Below, one piece after another: positions 48,201 to 59,040 of a stretch of 64,000 nucleotides of DNA. The notes below the pieces were generated by a model. The model was given only the letters and a program-made list of their open reading frames with translations, made no database searches and was not told the origin of the DNA. The position numbers and the translations under genes are program-made. This DNA comes from Acanthosepion pharaonis. Taxonomy: Eukaryota; Mollusca; Cephalopoda; Sepiida; Sepiidae. The stretch covers positions 1,467,001 through 1,531,000 of the forward strand of contig CAHIKZ030005407.1 in assembly GCA_903632075.3 (NCBI GenBank), given 5' to 3'. How positions within the stretch are numbered: position 1 is the first letter of the stretch; the number at the start of each line of letters is the position of its first letter.

Positions 48201-50489
48201 TGGTTAACAAAGCATTTGAAATAGAATGATACTATATAGTTTACAAAATATGAGCAACCAACAAGCAAACCATAACATTGATATTATTGCAACTATCTCA
48301 GAACTATGATGTAAAATTAATTTTATTAAAGAAAGAAAACTATTAATTTTATAAATACAAAAATGTACAGCTTAAAGATTAAAAAAAAATCATTTGTTTA
48401 AAAGTTGAAGTTTGGGAAGAGGGGGTAAGTAAAACTGATCCACTACAAAGGATACATACTGTTATTGAATAATGATTTAAGAATAAATAAAAGATTTGTT
48501 CATACTCATTGATTGAAAAGTTTAGAAAATCTTTTGAGGACTTAATATTGGATTTAAATATATTTTTTCTTCTGAAAATTGTATATAAACTTGGCTAATA
48601 TATAAATTTACAAAGTAATTTAGTGTGATGGAATACTATTTAAAAATAGGGGAGCTAAGTCATTTTACAATTACTATTGTTAAAAACATCTACCATTGAA
48701 GGTAAATAAGCTACTTCTTAATTAGTTTCTTCTCTAAAGATATTGTAATGCATTACTACCTTTAATAATATATAACATTAAATGCCAAATAAGAATTCCT
48801 AACCTACAAATACATTGTAGCATTATGGTTCAGAACCATGTGAATTTAAATATCTTTAATAGCTGACAATAGGTAAGTCAATTAAAAGTGTTTCATCAGA
48901 GTGCAATGGCTTGATAATGAGCAGATTGTGTGTATACATTTTTTTTTTTAAATTTCTTTATACATCCCATCCAATAAACTATTTGAGAATTAAACCAGAC
49001 TAAACAAAAGTTTGAAAGATTAACTAAAGAAAAATACAGTAATATTAATTTCTATAAAAAAAGAAGAGGCTTAACTAGCTAGCATTTTTAAACAGATATT
49101 TGACTTATATGTATCTTGCTGAGATTAGAGAGAAAAAAAAAAAGTAATTGTTAATTATGTCTGATATTCTTAGGAACCTTGTCTTGGGGTCACAATCCAA
49201 CTGAATAAAACTGCTTCTTTTTAACAATGAGAGATCACAGAAATGTTTGTGTTAGAATTTAAAAATTTAACTTATCATAAAAAAAAAGGGGGGGGGAGTA
49301 TGCCTTTTTTATACTCTTAAAAAATTAAAAAAATTGATGATTTTCCAAATAAGATGTACTTGCCCTTCAAATTTGAATTAAAATAGACCTACACTGTGAA
49401 GGTCAAGCTTGGAATGTTTCACCCTACTTTAATAATCTGCGCAACTTCAGAATGAATATATATTTCAAACATGTTAAATTTAGGGTGTATCTTCTGTCAC
49501 AAGCTCCAGTATAAATTGGAGTAGTTAAGTTTGAAGAATGAAGATGAATAATAAAAAAAATAGTATATCATTATTCATTTGACCCTGCACCAAACTTAAA
49601 TTCCATAACTACATGACGTCACTGCATAAGAATATCTTATAAGTTGCAATCTGATCTTTCTGAACAGCAATATAGATATAAAATGATTTCATAATACTTA
49701 TAGTCAATGAAACTAAAAAGTATCTTTAAACATCTACTTTTTATAAGGTTGAAAACAAATGCATATTTTGTCAGATGAAAAAAAAAGAAAATTATCTTAT
49801 ATATCAGATTTAATACAAAAATGTGCATGGAATATGAAAGATGAAGTTGACATTATCTTACAACAAATCTAAATTAAAATTTGAAGAATAATGTTTATGT
49901 ATTATTGAACCACCATTTTAATTAATATATCAATTTTGTCAGGTACTCAGATATAAAAACGTTTGCTATCTGCTTAATATCAAAATGAAAATAACAGCTG
50001 CTACATTTCTGCATAACAGTAAAAATAAAACTTTCTGAAAAATTAAGCTAATTGCTTTCCTTGTTAAAAAACCCTTTTAAATGCATCAATAACAAAAACT
50101 TTGGCGAGTAATGGCATGAAAAACAATTGATTTATATAAAAGAAGGGAGATAACTAAATATGCAAGTTAAAATTGAAGCATTGTGCTTTTCACAAGGAAT
50201 GGGTTTTTGTAAAAACTAAAATGAAGAATGTATATACAAAAAATAATTTTACTCAAGCTTATACAATTTATAAACAGATTAAATTTTGTACTGAATCTGC
50301 CTATTGAAAACATGAAAATAATACTTTAATAATAATCGAATGTTTAATTCATTAAATCACACTAATCATGTTTGTATCCACTATATGGGATTTTAAAGAA
50401 AATGTGGCATCTACAATTTTCATTTGTTGATAAAAATGATTTTACTAAATGAATGAAACCAACAAATATACATATAATTTTTTGATTGA
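45206..50489. other. 5-kb AT-rich stretch without recognised gene or repeat
   Basis: It lies downstream of the minus-strand Gln-rich gene and could in part be its long 3' UTR or flank. No frame exceeds 75 codons convincingly. It is noticeably poorer in recognisable mobile elements than the rest of the window. Confidence 0.5.
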
Positions 50490-50783
50490 TTGTTTTTTTT
50501 TTATGGTTTATCAACCTTTTGCAGGTTATTTAATACCACAAAATATTTTTAGATTGTAAGAATTTCTTTTGAGATAATGAAGTCCAACTAATTAACCCAT
50601 AGATGGGAGGAGGATTCACGCCTTTCCAAAGAGTATTTGTGTGTTAGTGAATACAATGAACCCAACTGGAAATCAGGACTTGGCTCACCAATATCTATTA
50701 CAGCACCTGGTATTCCCAAGCAATCGCCCATCTAAGCATCTAATATTGAGCACTTCTACCCATAAATATAGTATACCCTAAAA

Positions 50784-50785
<2 letters not shown>
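50490..50785 (-). repeat. 5S rRNA-headed SINE, second copy
   Basis: On the minus strand from about 50780: a degraded 5S head ending GATGGGCGATTGC then GGGAATACCAGGTGCTGTAA, a shortened junction, then TTCCAGTTGGGTTCATTG leading into the shared SINE domain (with CCATCTATGGGTTAATTAG), and a tail with TGCAAAAGGTTGATAAACC. Tail and domain match 28030-28250. Confidence 0.7.
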
Positions 50786-50844
<59 letters not shown>

Positions 50845-50845
50845 C
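50785..50845. repeat. (CT)n-(TA)n-(TG)n compound microsatellite
   Basis: Abuts the head end of the 5S-derived SINE at 50490-50785. Confidence 0.95.
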
Positions 50846-51799
50846 ACCGGCTTGTTTGTTTTCACAACCAGTACTAAAGGACAATTACAAATGCTAAAAA
50901 AAAATCTTTCAGATGTTAAGAAAAATGTATTTATTCAAATATATTAATGCACAGGTGTTTAATTTATTTGAAAAATTAAAAAAAAAAAAAATCTTGCTTA
51001 GATAATTTGTTTTTAGAAGAAACTAACATTTTTTTCTTGATGTATTTGTAAAAGAGATTGTAAAAGTAAATGAAATTCAAGTTAATATTTGTCTTTTACT
51101 GTCCATATCTTGTATGACATTTAATTATGGGTAAAAAGAAACCAGTTTCTCTCACACCAATAAATAACAATAGCATTATCTTTTAATTACTATTTAGAAA
51201 CAATAAAATGAATACAAGAAGCATTGTAACCAAATGAATTTTTTTACACTAAATTTTAGTGAATAGTGTAGAAATACAAAAGTTTCAAAGACGAAAAAAT
51301 ACTTTTGTCATCTGAGGTGTGGGATCTATGAAAAGGTGAGAAAAGGAGTGGTTTGGAGAAGAGAAAAAAATGAGGATTCTATTTAAGTTTGTTTTATTGT
51401 CAACCTCTTTTAATCTGTTAAAAACATCTAGAATAGTTATTAAATATACAATTACAGAAATAAAAAATTGTTTTATGAATCAGATTTAAATTGGTGGTGG
51501 AGGATTTTAAGACCTGGCAACTATAAAATGTCAGTAGATTTGTAGTAATGAATATTACACCCTCCTCACATCCCAGTATAGATGTCTCTTTATAATAACT
51601 TTGATATACTATGAAACAATCAAAATGACATTTACAATACTTGTATCTAAATAACAGCCATGTGAATTTATGGACAAGGTGAGAATGCTTAATATCTTAA
51701 AGACCAGCACATGTGTCAACAGAAACAAAGCCGATTTATTCAAATGGGTGAGCATCATGAACATACCAGACAAAACATCAAATCCATCCCATAGTATCA
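50846..51799. other. No gene seen
   Basis: AT-rich, lying just beyond the foldback element in the direction of transcription of the Gln-rich gene; may belong to its 3' UTR. Confidence 0.45.
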
Positions 51800-52515
51800 T
51801 GGACATCTTTTTGGTAAATATGGTTAAACGTGCCTGCAATAAGATGGAGTGTCAAACTGATGGTTTTTCTCATGACACCATTTTTTTTTTTTTTAAAACT
51901 ACCTTCATTCTTCAGCAATGTTTATGATTTTAAAAGCGATGATTAGAATTAGAATAAAACTTAAACATCTGAAAGTGAATTTATACATTTTTGTTCTTGA
52001 GAATTGACAAAGATAATAAACATTATTAGATTGTTTATTTACACTATTATATTTATTGGAATGGTTGGCAAAACAGTGGCTAATTGCCAACTGATTCAAA
52101 CTTTATAAAATAAGGATTACCTTATAGTTGGTTCACATATTTTAATTTAGTAAATTTTTAGAAATTTAAGAAAAAAAAAATGTTTTTCACATTTCTTTAT
52201 AAATTGGGAAATGATAATTACATTGCATTAATTCTAATTGTATTAATTTTTAAGAATGTTGTAAATATAAAATTATTCTTTTAAATAAACAATCTAACAG
52301 TATTAAATATTTTTGTTGTAACTTCTCCAGATAAAAAAAATAAAAATAAAAGTTTACTTTCATGTATATAGATTTTATTCCAATTCTAATCACTGCTTTT
52401 TTAAAACAAATATTGCCAAAGAGTGAAGGTAGTTAAAAAAGCAGTGTCATGGACAAAACCGTCTGTTTAACAAGTTATTACAGATATGTCTATCCATATT
52501 TGCCATCTTTTTTAT
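51800..52515. mobile_element. Foldback element copy B, just beyond the Gln-rich gene
   Basis: The left arm (about 51800-51975) is repeated as its diverged reverse complement at about 52345-52515. Both arms contain AACTACCTTCA followed by a GCAATGTTTAT-like string, a GATTAGAATT-like string and a GAAAGTGAATTT-like string. The same arms and interior recur in the copy at 6915-8925. No ORF is present. The right end lies about 40 bp past the stop codon of the Gln-rich gene, so it probably sits in that gene's 3' UTR. Exact ends and target duplication were not resolved. Confidence 0.65.
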
Positions 52516-52557
52516 CTTTTTTTCCCAGCACAAATGGAAATTGTGTATGTGTGAAAA

Positions 52558-54900
52558 TCAGCCTTTGACCTCTCCAAGTTGTTTGACGAGATCTTGTGAA
52601 TTGGTAACAACCATTTCTATGACCAACTCGGGGCCACAAGTTCCCACATGAACAACTGGTAATTTGTCCGTCTTTGCCAATAAAGATCGAAGGTCTGCCT
52701 TACTAATATCAGACATACCTTCTTCTTCTGGTTCCTTTTCTGATTCCTGGGTAGATGTTTTGCGGAGATTATGACTGGCTGTATTCCCTGTCGGTGCAGT
52801 CTCTAAGTCCTTCATAACTTGCATGTCATTAGGAATATCTTTGATGCGATTTGTTTGTTTGTTTTGAGACAATTGTATGCATTTATTAGTGGCTTTCCCA
52901 TCCTTGTCTGTATTGTATGTTTGAGTAGTAGTTTTGGAATCAGAATTAATCCCCAAGATCAATTCTGGAGAGTCAAATGTACGATGATCAAAGTCATTAT
53001 CAGCCCAACAATCATCAATGATTTGTCTGACAATATTTGAGAGGTCATCAATTGCAGGTAGCTGTAAATCCTCATCAATATTCATTTTGTCTGATAGGGA
53101 AGCTTCTTTGTCGGTTTGTATGGGTGCTGCTGCTGCTGATGTTGTTGTTGACGATGATGATGTGGTAGTGGAGGAAGAAGAAGAGGTGGAATGATGTGGT
53201 ATTGACATGTTGTTGGACATGAAAGTGGAAGAGGATGAAGAAGTTGGTTGAGGACGAGGTTGTTGGAGTGATACATTGGCAGTGCCAGTGCCACTTCCAT
53301 CTAGGAAAGTTGTTGGGAACGTGTTAGACATAACAGTTGTAGGAACAATTGCTTTGTCTGTTACAGCTGGTGGGGATGATAGCACCCCCAGGTTTTGTTC
53401 ATTTTCATTTTGTTGTTGTGTTGGCTGAGGTTTTGTTTGTTGTGGCTGCTGCTGCTGCTGCTGTTGCTGTTGCTGCTGTTGTGCTTCTGGATAAGTTTCT
53501 GATGTTGTGTTCCATTGAGATGGCTTGTGCCACATGGAAAAACTTGAAGGTGTTTCAGCATAATTTCCTAAAGGATTCATAGCTGGTGGAGGCATAGCTG
53601 TGGTCGGAACTTTGGGAGGATTTGTGTTCATTGAGTATGTATTCTGTCCTTGATTGTACATCTGTACAGTAACATTGGGTGCTTGTGTAATATTGGAGTG
53701 GATTCGATATGTATTAGCAGAATGTTGTGCAAACTGTGCTTGTTGTTGTTGTTGTTGACGGTTTACAGCTGCCTTATTTGCATTGAGGGCAGCAAAAGGG
53801 TTGGCCTGAAGCAACTGGTTTAAGGTGGGCATCATTTGTTGCTGACTCATAAACTGGCTTTCTTTTTCTGGCTGAGTCAACAGTGGTCGTTTGCTGCCAT
53901 ACTGTAGTCCTTGTTGGCTGACTGGTGGGTAAGCTCGTTGGGTATTGTTTGTTGAGTATGGTGGTGGTGGAGGCGGAGGAGGAGGTTGCTTGGCCTTCTG
54001 TTGTGCCAATGTGTGCACGCTGAGATTGGCAGCATTGGGTTGATTATTACTGTAATTTTGATTGGGTTGAGCAAAGTTTGTGTTCTGATTGGGAACTTGG
54101 TTTGCTTTCCCCAATAAAAGAGCAGAAAGAGACGGATTACGAAGTTCTTGAATAAATTGTTTGTTGCTTTGTTGCTGACGCAGTTGGTTAACTATCTGAA
54201 GGGTTGCCGCAGAGTTAGCGGGTTGCTGAGTGACATAATGAACATTAGGATTGGTTTGGGAAACTGGAGTCTGGTAACGAACACCTGAAATATTTGCGGC
54301 TGGATTTTGGTATCTGATTGTAATATTATTGGTTGGGGGCTGTTGCTGTGGTTGCTGAGGTGTAGCATTTTGAAATTGAATGACATTTGAGTCATTAGGT
54401 GAGGCACGTTGATAGTGGACTGCCTGGCCACTAGGTGAGGATGAAGATGACTGGTAGATTCGAATATTAGGATTGTTAGATTGATTTTGGTAATGCAAGT
54501 TATTTACGGCTTGTGCATTCTGATACATCCGAGCTACATTGTTTGCTTGGGCATTACTATAATTGTAGTAGATAGCCTCATTACTGGCAGTTGGTGGTGG
54601 GGGCTGTTGCTGTGGTGGTCGTGGTTGCTGTTGGGTCATAGCAGCAACTGAGGTCCTTGGCTGCAACTGAGGCACAGCACCACCATAACTACTTGGTGCA
54701 GTGTTCCCACTGCAACTACTGCTGTATGGCATAGGTTCACGTTTAATAGTGGCAGTCATGGGGTTCATATTCATGGCCATGCTAGCATGAGATATGGAAG
54801 GGTTATAATTTTGTTGGTAGTTAGTTGCCATTGCCTGCTGTTGTTGCTGCTGCTGTTGCTGCTGCACCAATTGGCTACAATCTCCTGGCCAGTTACTCAT
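52558..54900 (-). CDS. Gln/Asn/Pro-rich putative transcription cofactor with LxxLL motifs
   Basis: 780 residues; I do not recognise the family. PolyQ tracts lie at 13-22 and 474-485. Residues 306-314 are polyproline followed by Tyr315, a PPxY-type WW ligand. Three LxxLL (nuclear receptor box) motifs are present: LSALL 258-262, LNQLL 360-364 and LRSLL 737-741. IKRE (52-55) fits a sumoylation site. Residues 111-225 hold about eight degenerate units of the form hydrophobic-x-Tyr/Phe-Gln-Asn. Ser/Thr runs occupy 554-588. An acidic, probably structured stretch (601-650) and the C-terminus (729-780) are the least repetitive parts. No DNA-binding domain is seen. The start is supported by an in-frame TGA at 54916-54918 in the same exon. 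The overall pattern resembles nuclear coactivators; that role is inference from composition and motifs. A long clean frame despite low complexity argues it is real. Confidence 0.82.
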   Translation of the reverse strand: MSNWPGDCSQLVQQQQQQQQQQAMATNYQQNYNPSISHASMAMNMNPMTATIKREPMPYSSSCSGNTAPSSYGGAVPQLQPRTSVAAMTQQQPRPPQQQPPPPTASNEAIYYNYSNAQANNVARMYQNAQAVNNLHYQNQSNNPNIRIYQSSSSSPSGQAVHYQRASPNDSNVIQFQNATPQQPQQQPPTNNITIRYQNPAANISGVRYQTPVSQTNPNVHYVTQQPANSAATLQIVNQLRQQQSNKQFIQELRNPSLSALLLGKANQVPNQNTNFAQPNQNYSNNQPNAANLSVHTLAQQKAKQPPPPPPPPPYSTNNTQRAYPPVSQQGLQYGSKRPLLTQPEKESQFMSQQQMMPTLNQLLQANPFAALNANKAAVNRQQQQQQAQFAQHSANTYRIHSNITQAPNVTVQMYNQGQNTYSMNTNPPKVPTTAMPPPAMNPLGNYAETPSSFSMWHKPSQWNTTSETYPEAQQQQQQQQQQQQPQQTKPQPTQQQNENEQNLGVLSSPPAVTDKAIVPTTVMSNTFPTTFLDGSGTGTANVSLQQPRPQPTSSSSSTFMSNNMSIPHHSTSSSSSTTTSSSSTTTSAAAAPIQTDKEASLSDKMNIDEDLQLPAIDDLSNIVRQIIDDCWADNDFDHRTFDSPELILGINSDSKTTTQTYNTDKDGKATNKCIQLSQNKQTNRIKDIPNDMQVMKDLETAPTGNTASHNLRKTSTQESEKEPEEEGMSDISKADLRSLLAKTDKLPVVHVGTCGPELVIEMVVTNSQDLVKQLGEVKG
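53446..53481 (-). repeat. Internal polyQ tract
   Basis: Twelve consecutive Gln codons (residues 474-485), followed by further Gln/Pro-rich sequence. CAG and CAA are interspersed. Confidence 0.85.
54835..54864 (-). repeat. N-terminal polyQ (CAG/CAA) tract
   Basis: Ten consecutive Gln codons, mixed CAG and CAA, near the N-terminus of the Gln-rich protein. The mixed codons suggest selection on the peptide rather than recent pure-repeat slippage. Confidence 0.85.
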
Positions 54901-55002
54901 AGTTAAAAAGATGCTTCAAGATGGTTAAAAAGATTACTAGTCAATGTGCCCAGAGGATGATATTAAGACACTCCAAGAACAGATGTCAGTCATGGCAACT
55001 TC

Positions 55003-55066
55003 CTGTTAATTAAAAATAAAAAGGAAAATATATTTGGAAAAAAAAAAAAGAAAAAGAAAAAAAAGG
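55003..55066 (-). promoter_or_regulatory. Candidate 3' splice site upstream of the Gln-rich exon
   Basis: On the minus strand a long pyrimidine-rich tract (the A-rich stretch 55038-55066 as printed) precedes ATTAACAG at 55010-55003. Cutting here gives an exon starting at 55002 with about 100 nt of 5' UTR before the ATG at 54900. This implies at least one upstream non-coding exon at higher coordinates. No matching donor was identified. Confidence 0.5.
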
Positions 55067-55264
55067 CATTTACACAAAGTTGTTTTATTTAATGACAAAA
55101 TTTTCAATTGACCATTTTAGCAAGTACTTAAATCCCAAAATGCTTAATTTTTATTATCTAAAAAGTGATCATTTTTATTGTAAAAAAAAAAAAATAAGCA
55201 AAAGTGTACATCGAATAGATATTGGACATTTATATATATCTATTTTCATTGGATTAGGTGTACT

Positions 55265-56215
55265 TTTTTTTTTTTTTTTTAACGACAATAAAGTCATTAA
55301 GACACAAGGGGTTACTGAATGTGAAAGAATCTGAGAAAAAAATTATTAAGGAGAGAGGACAATAAAAGAACAGGAATTAAGAATTCAGAAGATAACAATT
55401 GACATGGCATTTAAATTTTTGTTGAGTAGAAAGCAAGAAGCTGGAAGATATTTCCTCAAGCAAAAAGTGTGAGATAAGTAAGTTAACATAGAATTATGGG
55501 TACATCTAGCAATTTCAACTGTAAAATGACAAGACTTAGCTACCAATCTATGTGCCATGCGGGATGCATGCGTAGGCGATCATGCATCTTTCGATGCATG
55601 ACTGACAAGGCAGATTTTTCCTGCAGTAGGTTGTCATTTCTTTCTGTGTTAGACCAGTTGCTATCCAAGACTATAGAACCCGGTCTGTCCTGCTATTTGC
55701 CCATAGCTGGGGGAGAAAAGGAGGACTAATACCTTTCCCAAGGGTATTAGCATGTAAGTGAATGTAATGAATTCAACTGGAATATGTACTATGCTAAAAT
55801 TCATAAACTTGAGGTACAAAACATGAAAGATCATCAGAACTATTGCCATGAAAGTGTTTATAGAAAAGGCACAGAGAAGCTACATCGCAGCAATGGGAAA
55901 GTAACTCAGGTCAGAACTGATAACAAATAGCAAATTCTTTGGATTTTGTCAAGAATCTCTAGATACATATCAGAAGCATCTGGCCAGATGTGGCAGCAAT
56001 ATTTAGTGCATGGATAAATGGTAGACTTATAAAGGTGTAAGAGACTTTGGCAAGAAATACTGTCTAGCATGACACAGTGAACCAACTTTACTAGCAGAAC
56101 TAGCAATTGATTTCAATATAATCATTACACTTCATGTCAGTGGAAAACTTTAGCCCAAGAAGGCATAATGAGTCACTCTTCTGAAGGTCAGCATCAACGA
56201 TGGTGATGAAGAAAA
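55265..56215 (-). pseudogene. LINE 3' end, third copy, with a nested SINE
   Basis: The minus strand includes LVKLVHCVM, YKSTIYP, YCCHIWPDAS and LDKIQRICY (RT C-terminal domain, 56106-55906). The far 3' UTR has the terminal CAAGGGGTTAC-like string near 55305. A SINE (55545-55795) splits it at a site where the other LINE copies continue without a break. Frames are broken. Confidence 0.7.
55545..55795 (-). repeat. tRNA-type SINE nested in a LINE
   Basis: The minus strand contains the shared domain (CATTACATTCACTTACATGC to GCTATGGGCAAATAGCAGG), then GGTTCTATAGTCTTGGATAG, GACAACCTACTGCAGGAAAA and GTCAGTCATGCATCGAAAGA. This is the best-preserved example of the domain plus tail. The tRNA head is missing or eroded near 55790. 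Confidence 0.7.
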
Positions 56216-56999
56216 AAAAAAAAAAGGTTTTCTAAGATGATTACTGTACAGTCTAATAGTGGTATATAAAAACTTATTTTTATAAGATTACCTATTTATT
56301 TAGATTTTGTTTATACAATTAAAAAAAAAAGAAAAAAAGAAAAAAGACAACTATTAAATAACTTAACAGGAGCATGAATTAACCATGTAACAGTTCTTAC
56401 ATTTTTTTTCCCATTATCTATAGAAATCTATCCTTAAGTAAAATGTGAACAATGGTAATAACCTTTTAATTTCTATTTTTCTTAAATGTTAAACTTTATA
56501 AAAACTACATGTATCTAGTTGGGTGTTGTCAATGCTTAAGATAAAATGTAATTGATTCAATTTTTAAAATTCATAGTATATGAAATGCTTTTGAACTAGA
56601 GCAAGTAGATTCATGAGAGTGATCAACTTAGAATGCTCAGATACATTTTATAGGTAAAACAGACTTTACTGCCAATATATTGTTGACTGTTAAATGAAAA
56701 GCAGACCATTTACTGACAAATCATTTTCAGAAATTAATTCACAAGATGTTCTGTCAGTCATGAAAGACTTGACAATTTTAGAGTAACTTTAATTAAAAAT
56801 GCCAAGTTAAAATTTTGATACATGTATATTGATTACAAATTTTCAGAATTCAATTTTTCTATTTTCCATGAAAAAGAAAAAAAAAGAAAGAAAAAAGTAA
56901 ATTTGGGAACTCTCAGACACCACTTGTATTAGCACTTTTTTTCCCTACATAATATATAATAGATTTAGTAAAATGATTCAGTGTTGATACATTATATAA
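56216..56999. other. No gene seen
   Basis: AT-rich. It would be intronic to the Gln-rich gene if an upstream exon exists at higher coordinates. Confidence 0.45.
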
Positions 57000-57215
57000 T
57001 TTGCGCAAATCCCGTGACCCATCTGGGTTGTAGAGGCACCACATGTACTGCGTCCTCAGTAGAAGTGATGTTTCTTGGGCAAGATAGCCTGATGGAGCCC
57101 AACCTCATCCAGGCTGATTTTGAATTCAGAGTTACATTCTGCTAGACTGATTGTAACCCAAGGCTATAGAACCCAGTTTGTCCTGCTATTTAACCATAGC
57201 CTGAGGAGGTTGCGG
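57000..57215 (-). repeat. SINE fragment with the same alternative tail
   Basis: As printed: GGCACCACATGTACTG, GGGCAAGATAGCCTGATGGA, and CTATTTAACCATAGC of the shared domain. It is truncated at the head side near 57205. Confidence 0.6.
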
Positions 57216-58439
57216 GTTGAGAAGAAGAGAATAAGATGGATAAATTATCTTTGCAAAAAATTATATCCAAAACAATTTAGTCTATATGCACAACAAAATT
57301 TAGTGCATAGTGTAATTTAAAATGTAATCTTTTAAAGACTCTTATATTTATTTTTATTATGACTTTCTTCTGATTAAAACAAAATCAAATATTTTTGTTT
57401 CATGAAAATAATTTTGAAAAATTATTTAGAAAATAAAAATTAAAAAAAAAATAATGAAAGTATTTCCTTTAACTATATAAATATATTAAGTGCCAACTAC
57501 AAATATTTTTTAAAGATTCACATTTATCTTATGACTTTTTGAGAATGAAAAAAATCAAATGTTTTTTTCGTTTCATGAAAATAATTAACCAAAATAAAAT
57601 TAAAAAGAAACAAAGAATTTCTTTTAACTCCATTTGTTAAGTGCCATTTACAAATTTTCTATGCACTGTTGATTATCATACATGAGGCAATGTTTACTGC
57701 TTTTTAAAGACACTATCTGTACAAAAAGTAATATCTGCAAAATATATTTAAATTATTTTTTTTAAAAAATTAATAAAAACAATTTTATTGAATAGCTTAA
57801 GTTACTTAGCACAATATCAACATTTTAGAGGTCATGGAGCATACATAGGAAAAAAACTCTAAATTTGGCTGGGTCATATCTTCTAAAGTAGACTTAAAAC
57901 CCTCTCAAAATTTTTTTGGTGAACGTGAGGAGGCATTGAGATGTTAAGCAAAAAATATGAAAATTGAAGAGGACGTATTTTTGATAGACTGACTGTAAGC
58001 TACATAGGTGAAAAGTTGTTGATTTTGGCGTCATGTATTTGGGTGAGTAAAATAAAATTTTCTATCAAGTGTAGGCTTAAAATAGTTAAATATTTGGATT
58101 CTACACTTCTTATTTGCCCTGCATACCAAATTTCAGAAATATCGAAGATATAGAAGTATTTTTCATTAATTTTTAAAAAACACTGAAATTTGGTGACGTT
58201 GTGCGGCCTTAATTTAGAGGCAAAATAGGAAAATTATACACTCCACCCCTAAAATTGGAATGGTAAAGTCTAGCACAAAATAATTTGGCACACTTTCCTA
58301 ACTCATGAAGGGAAACATTTGTGCCAAATTTCAAGTAATTCTGAGTCAGTGGGTGTAATGCCCTGGTATTGACATGGAATGACCCACTGTCTCCAACTAA
58401 TCCCAAAATATCACACTGCTACTGATTTGATATTATTAT
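57216..58439. other. No gene seen; probable unclassified repeat at 57800-58430
   Basis: The 57800-58430 part is GC-richer and more complex than its neighbours (GTGACGTTGTGCGGCCTTAA near 58191), but no ORF or second copy was found. Confidence 0.4.
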
Positions 58440-59040
58440 TAACCACAAGTTTTTTTTTTTTTAAGCATTTCACCCCCAAGCAAGGCTGGAAGCCACTAGC
58501 ACGCAAGGGGTTACATAGGATTTGGAGCGAGAGCAGATAGGAGTGATAGAAGAAAGGATGAAGAGAAGGATAGTGGATAGCTCAAAGCAACTGGAGATGT
58601 CTATTGACATTACATTTGAATAGTTGGAGATTATAGCTATCAGGGAAACAGGAAAAGGAAAGAGTCACACAGGCGAGAGGTGCGAGATATGAAGCTATTG
58701 GAGTAGAAGAGACGGCTACATTTAACAGTTTCAACAGTGAAAGGGTGAGAGCGGGATGCCAGCCTCATATGATGCTTGAATTCATGAAGCCTGGGAACCA
58801 GCGAAAGCAGCTCATTGGAGCAATTACCATGAAAGTATTTGTAAAAAAGACAGAGAGAGGCGACGACATGTCTGTGAGAGAGCGACTGCAGACAAGATGC
58901 CAGATCAGGGCCAATTGCATTGTATATCCATCTCTGGATCTTATCAAGAACCCCGAAGCAAACAGAAGGGGCTCCAGACCATATATGGCAGTGCACAAAC
59001 TTTTGTTTTCAGCAAGAGTGATGTTATAGCTAAGATTGAT
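58440..59040 (-). pseudogene. LINE 3' end, fourth copy
   Basis: The minus strand has HCHIWSGAPS, LDKIQR, AIGPDLAS, LSHRHVVASLCLFYKYFHG and a Phe/Ser-rich tail, with one clear frame over about 118 codons (58996-58640). The 3' end prints as GCATTTCACCCCCAAGCAAG near 58465. Confidence 0.75.

Noticed and set aside
52819..53582. Plus-strand ORFs opposite the Gln-rich gene
   Set aside because: They are antisense readings of CAG/CAA-rich and Ser-rich codons (giving Ala/Val and Cys-rich products) and resemble nothing else.
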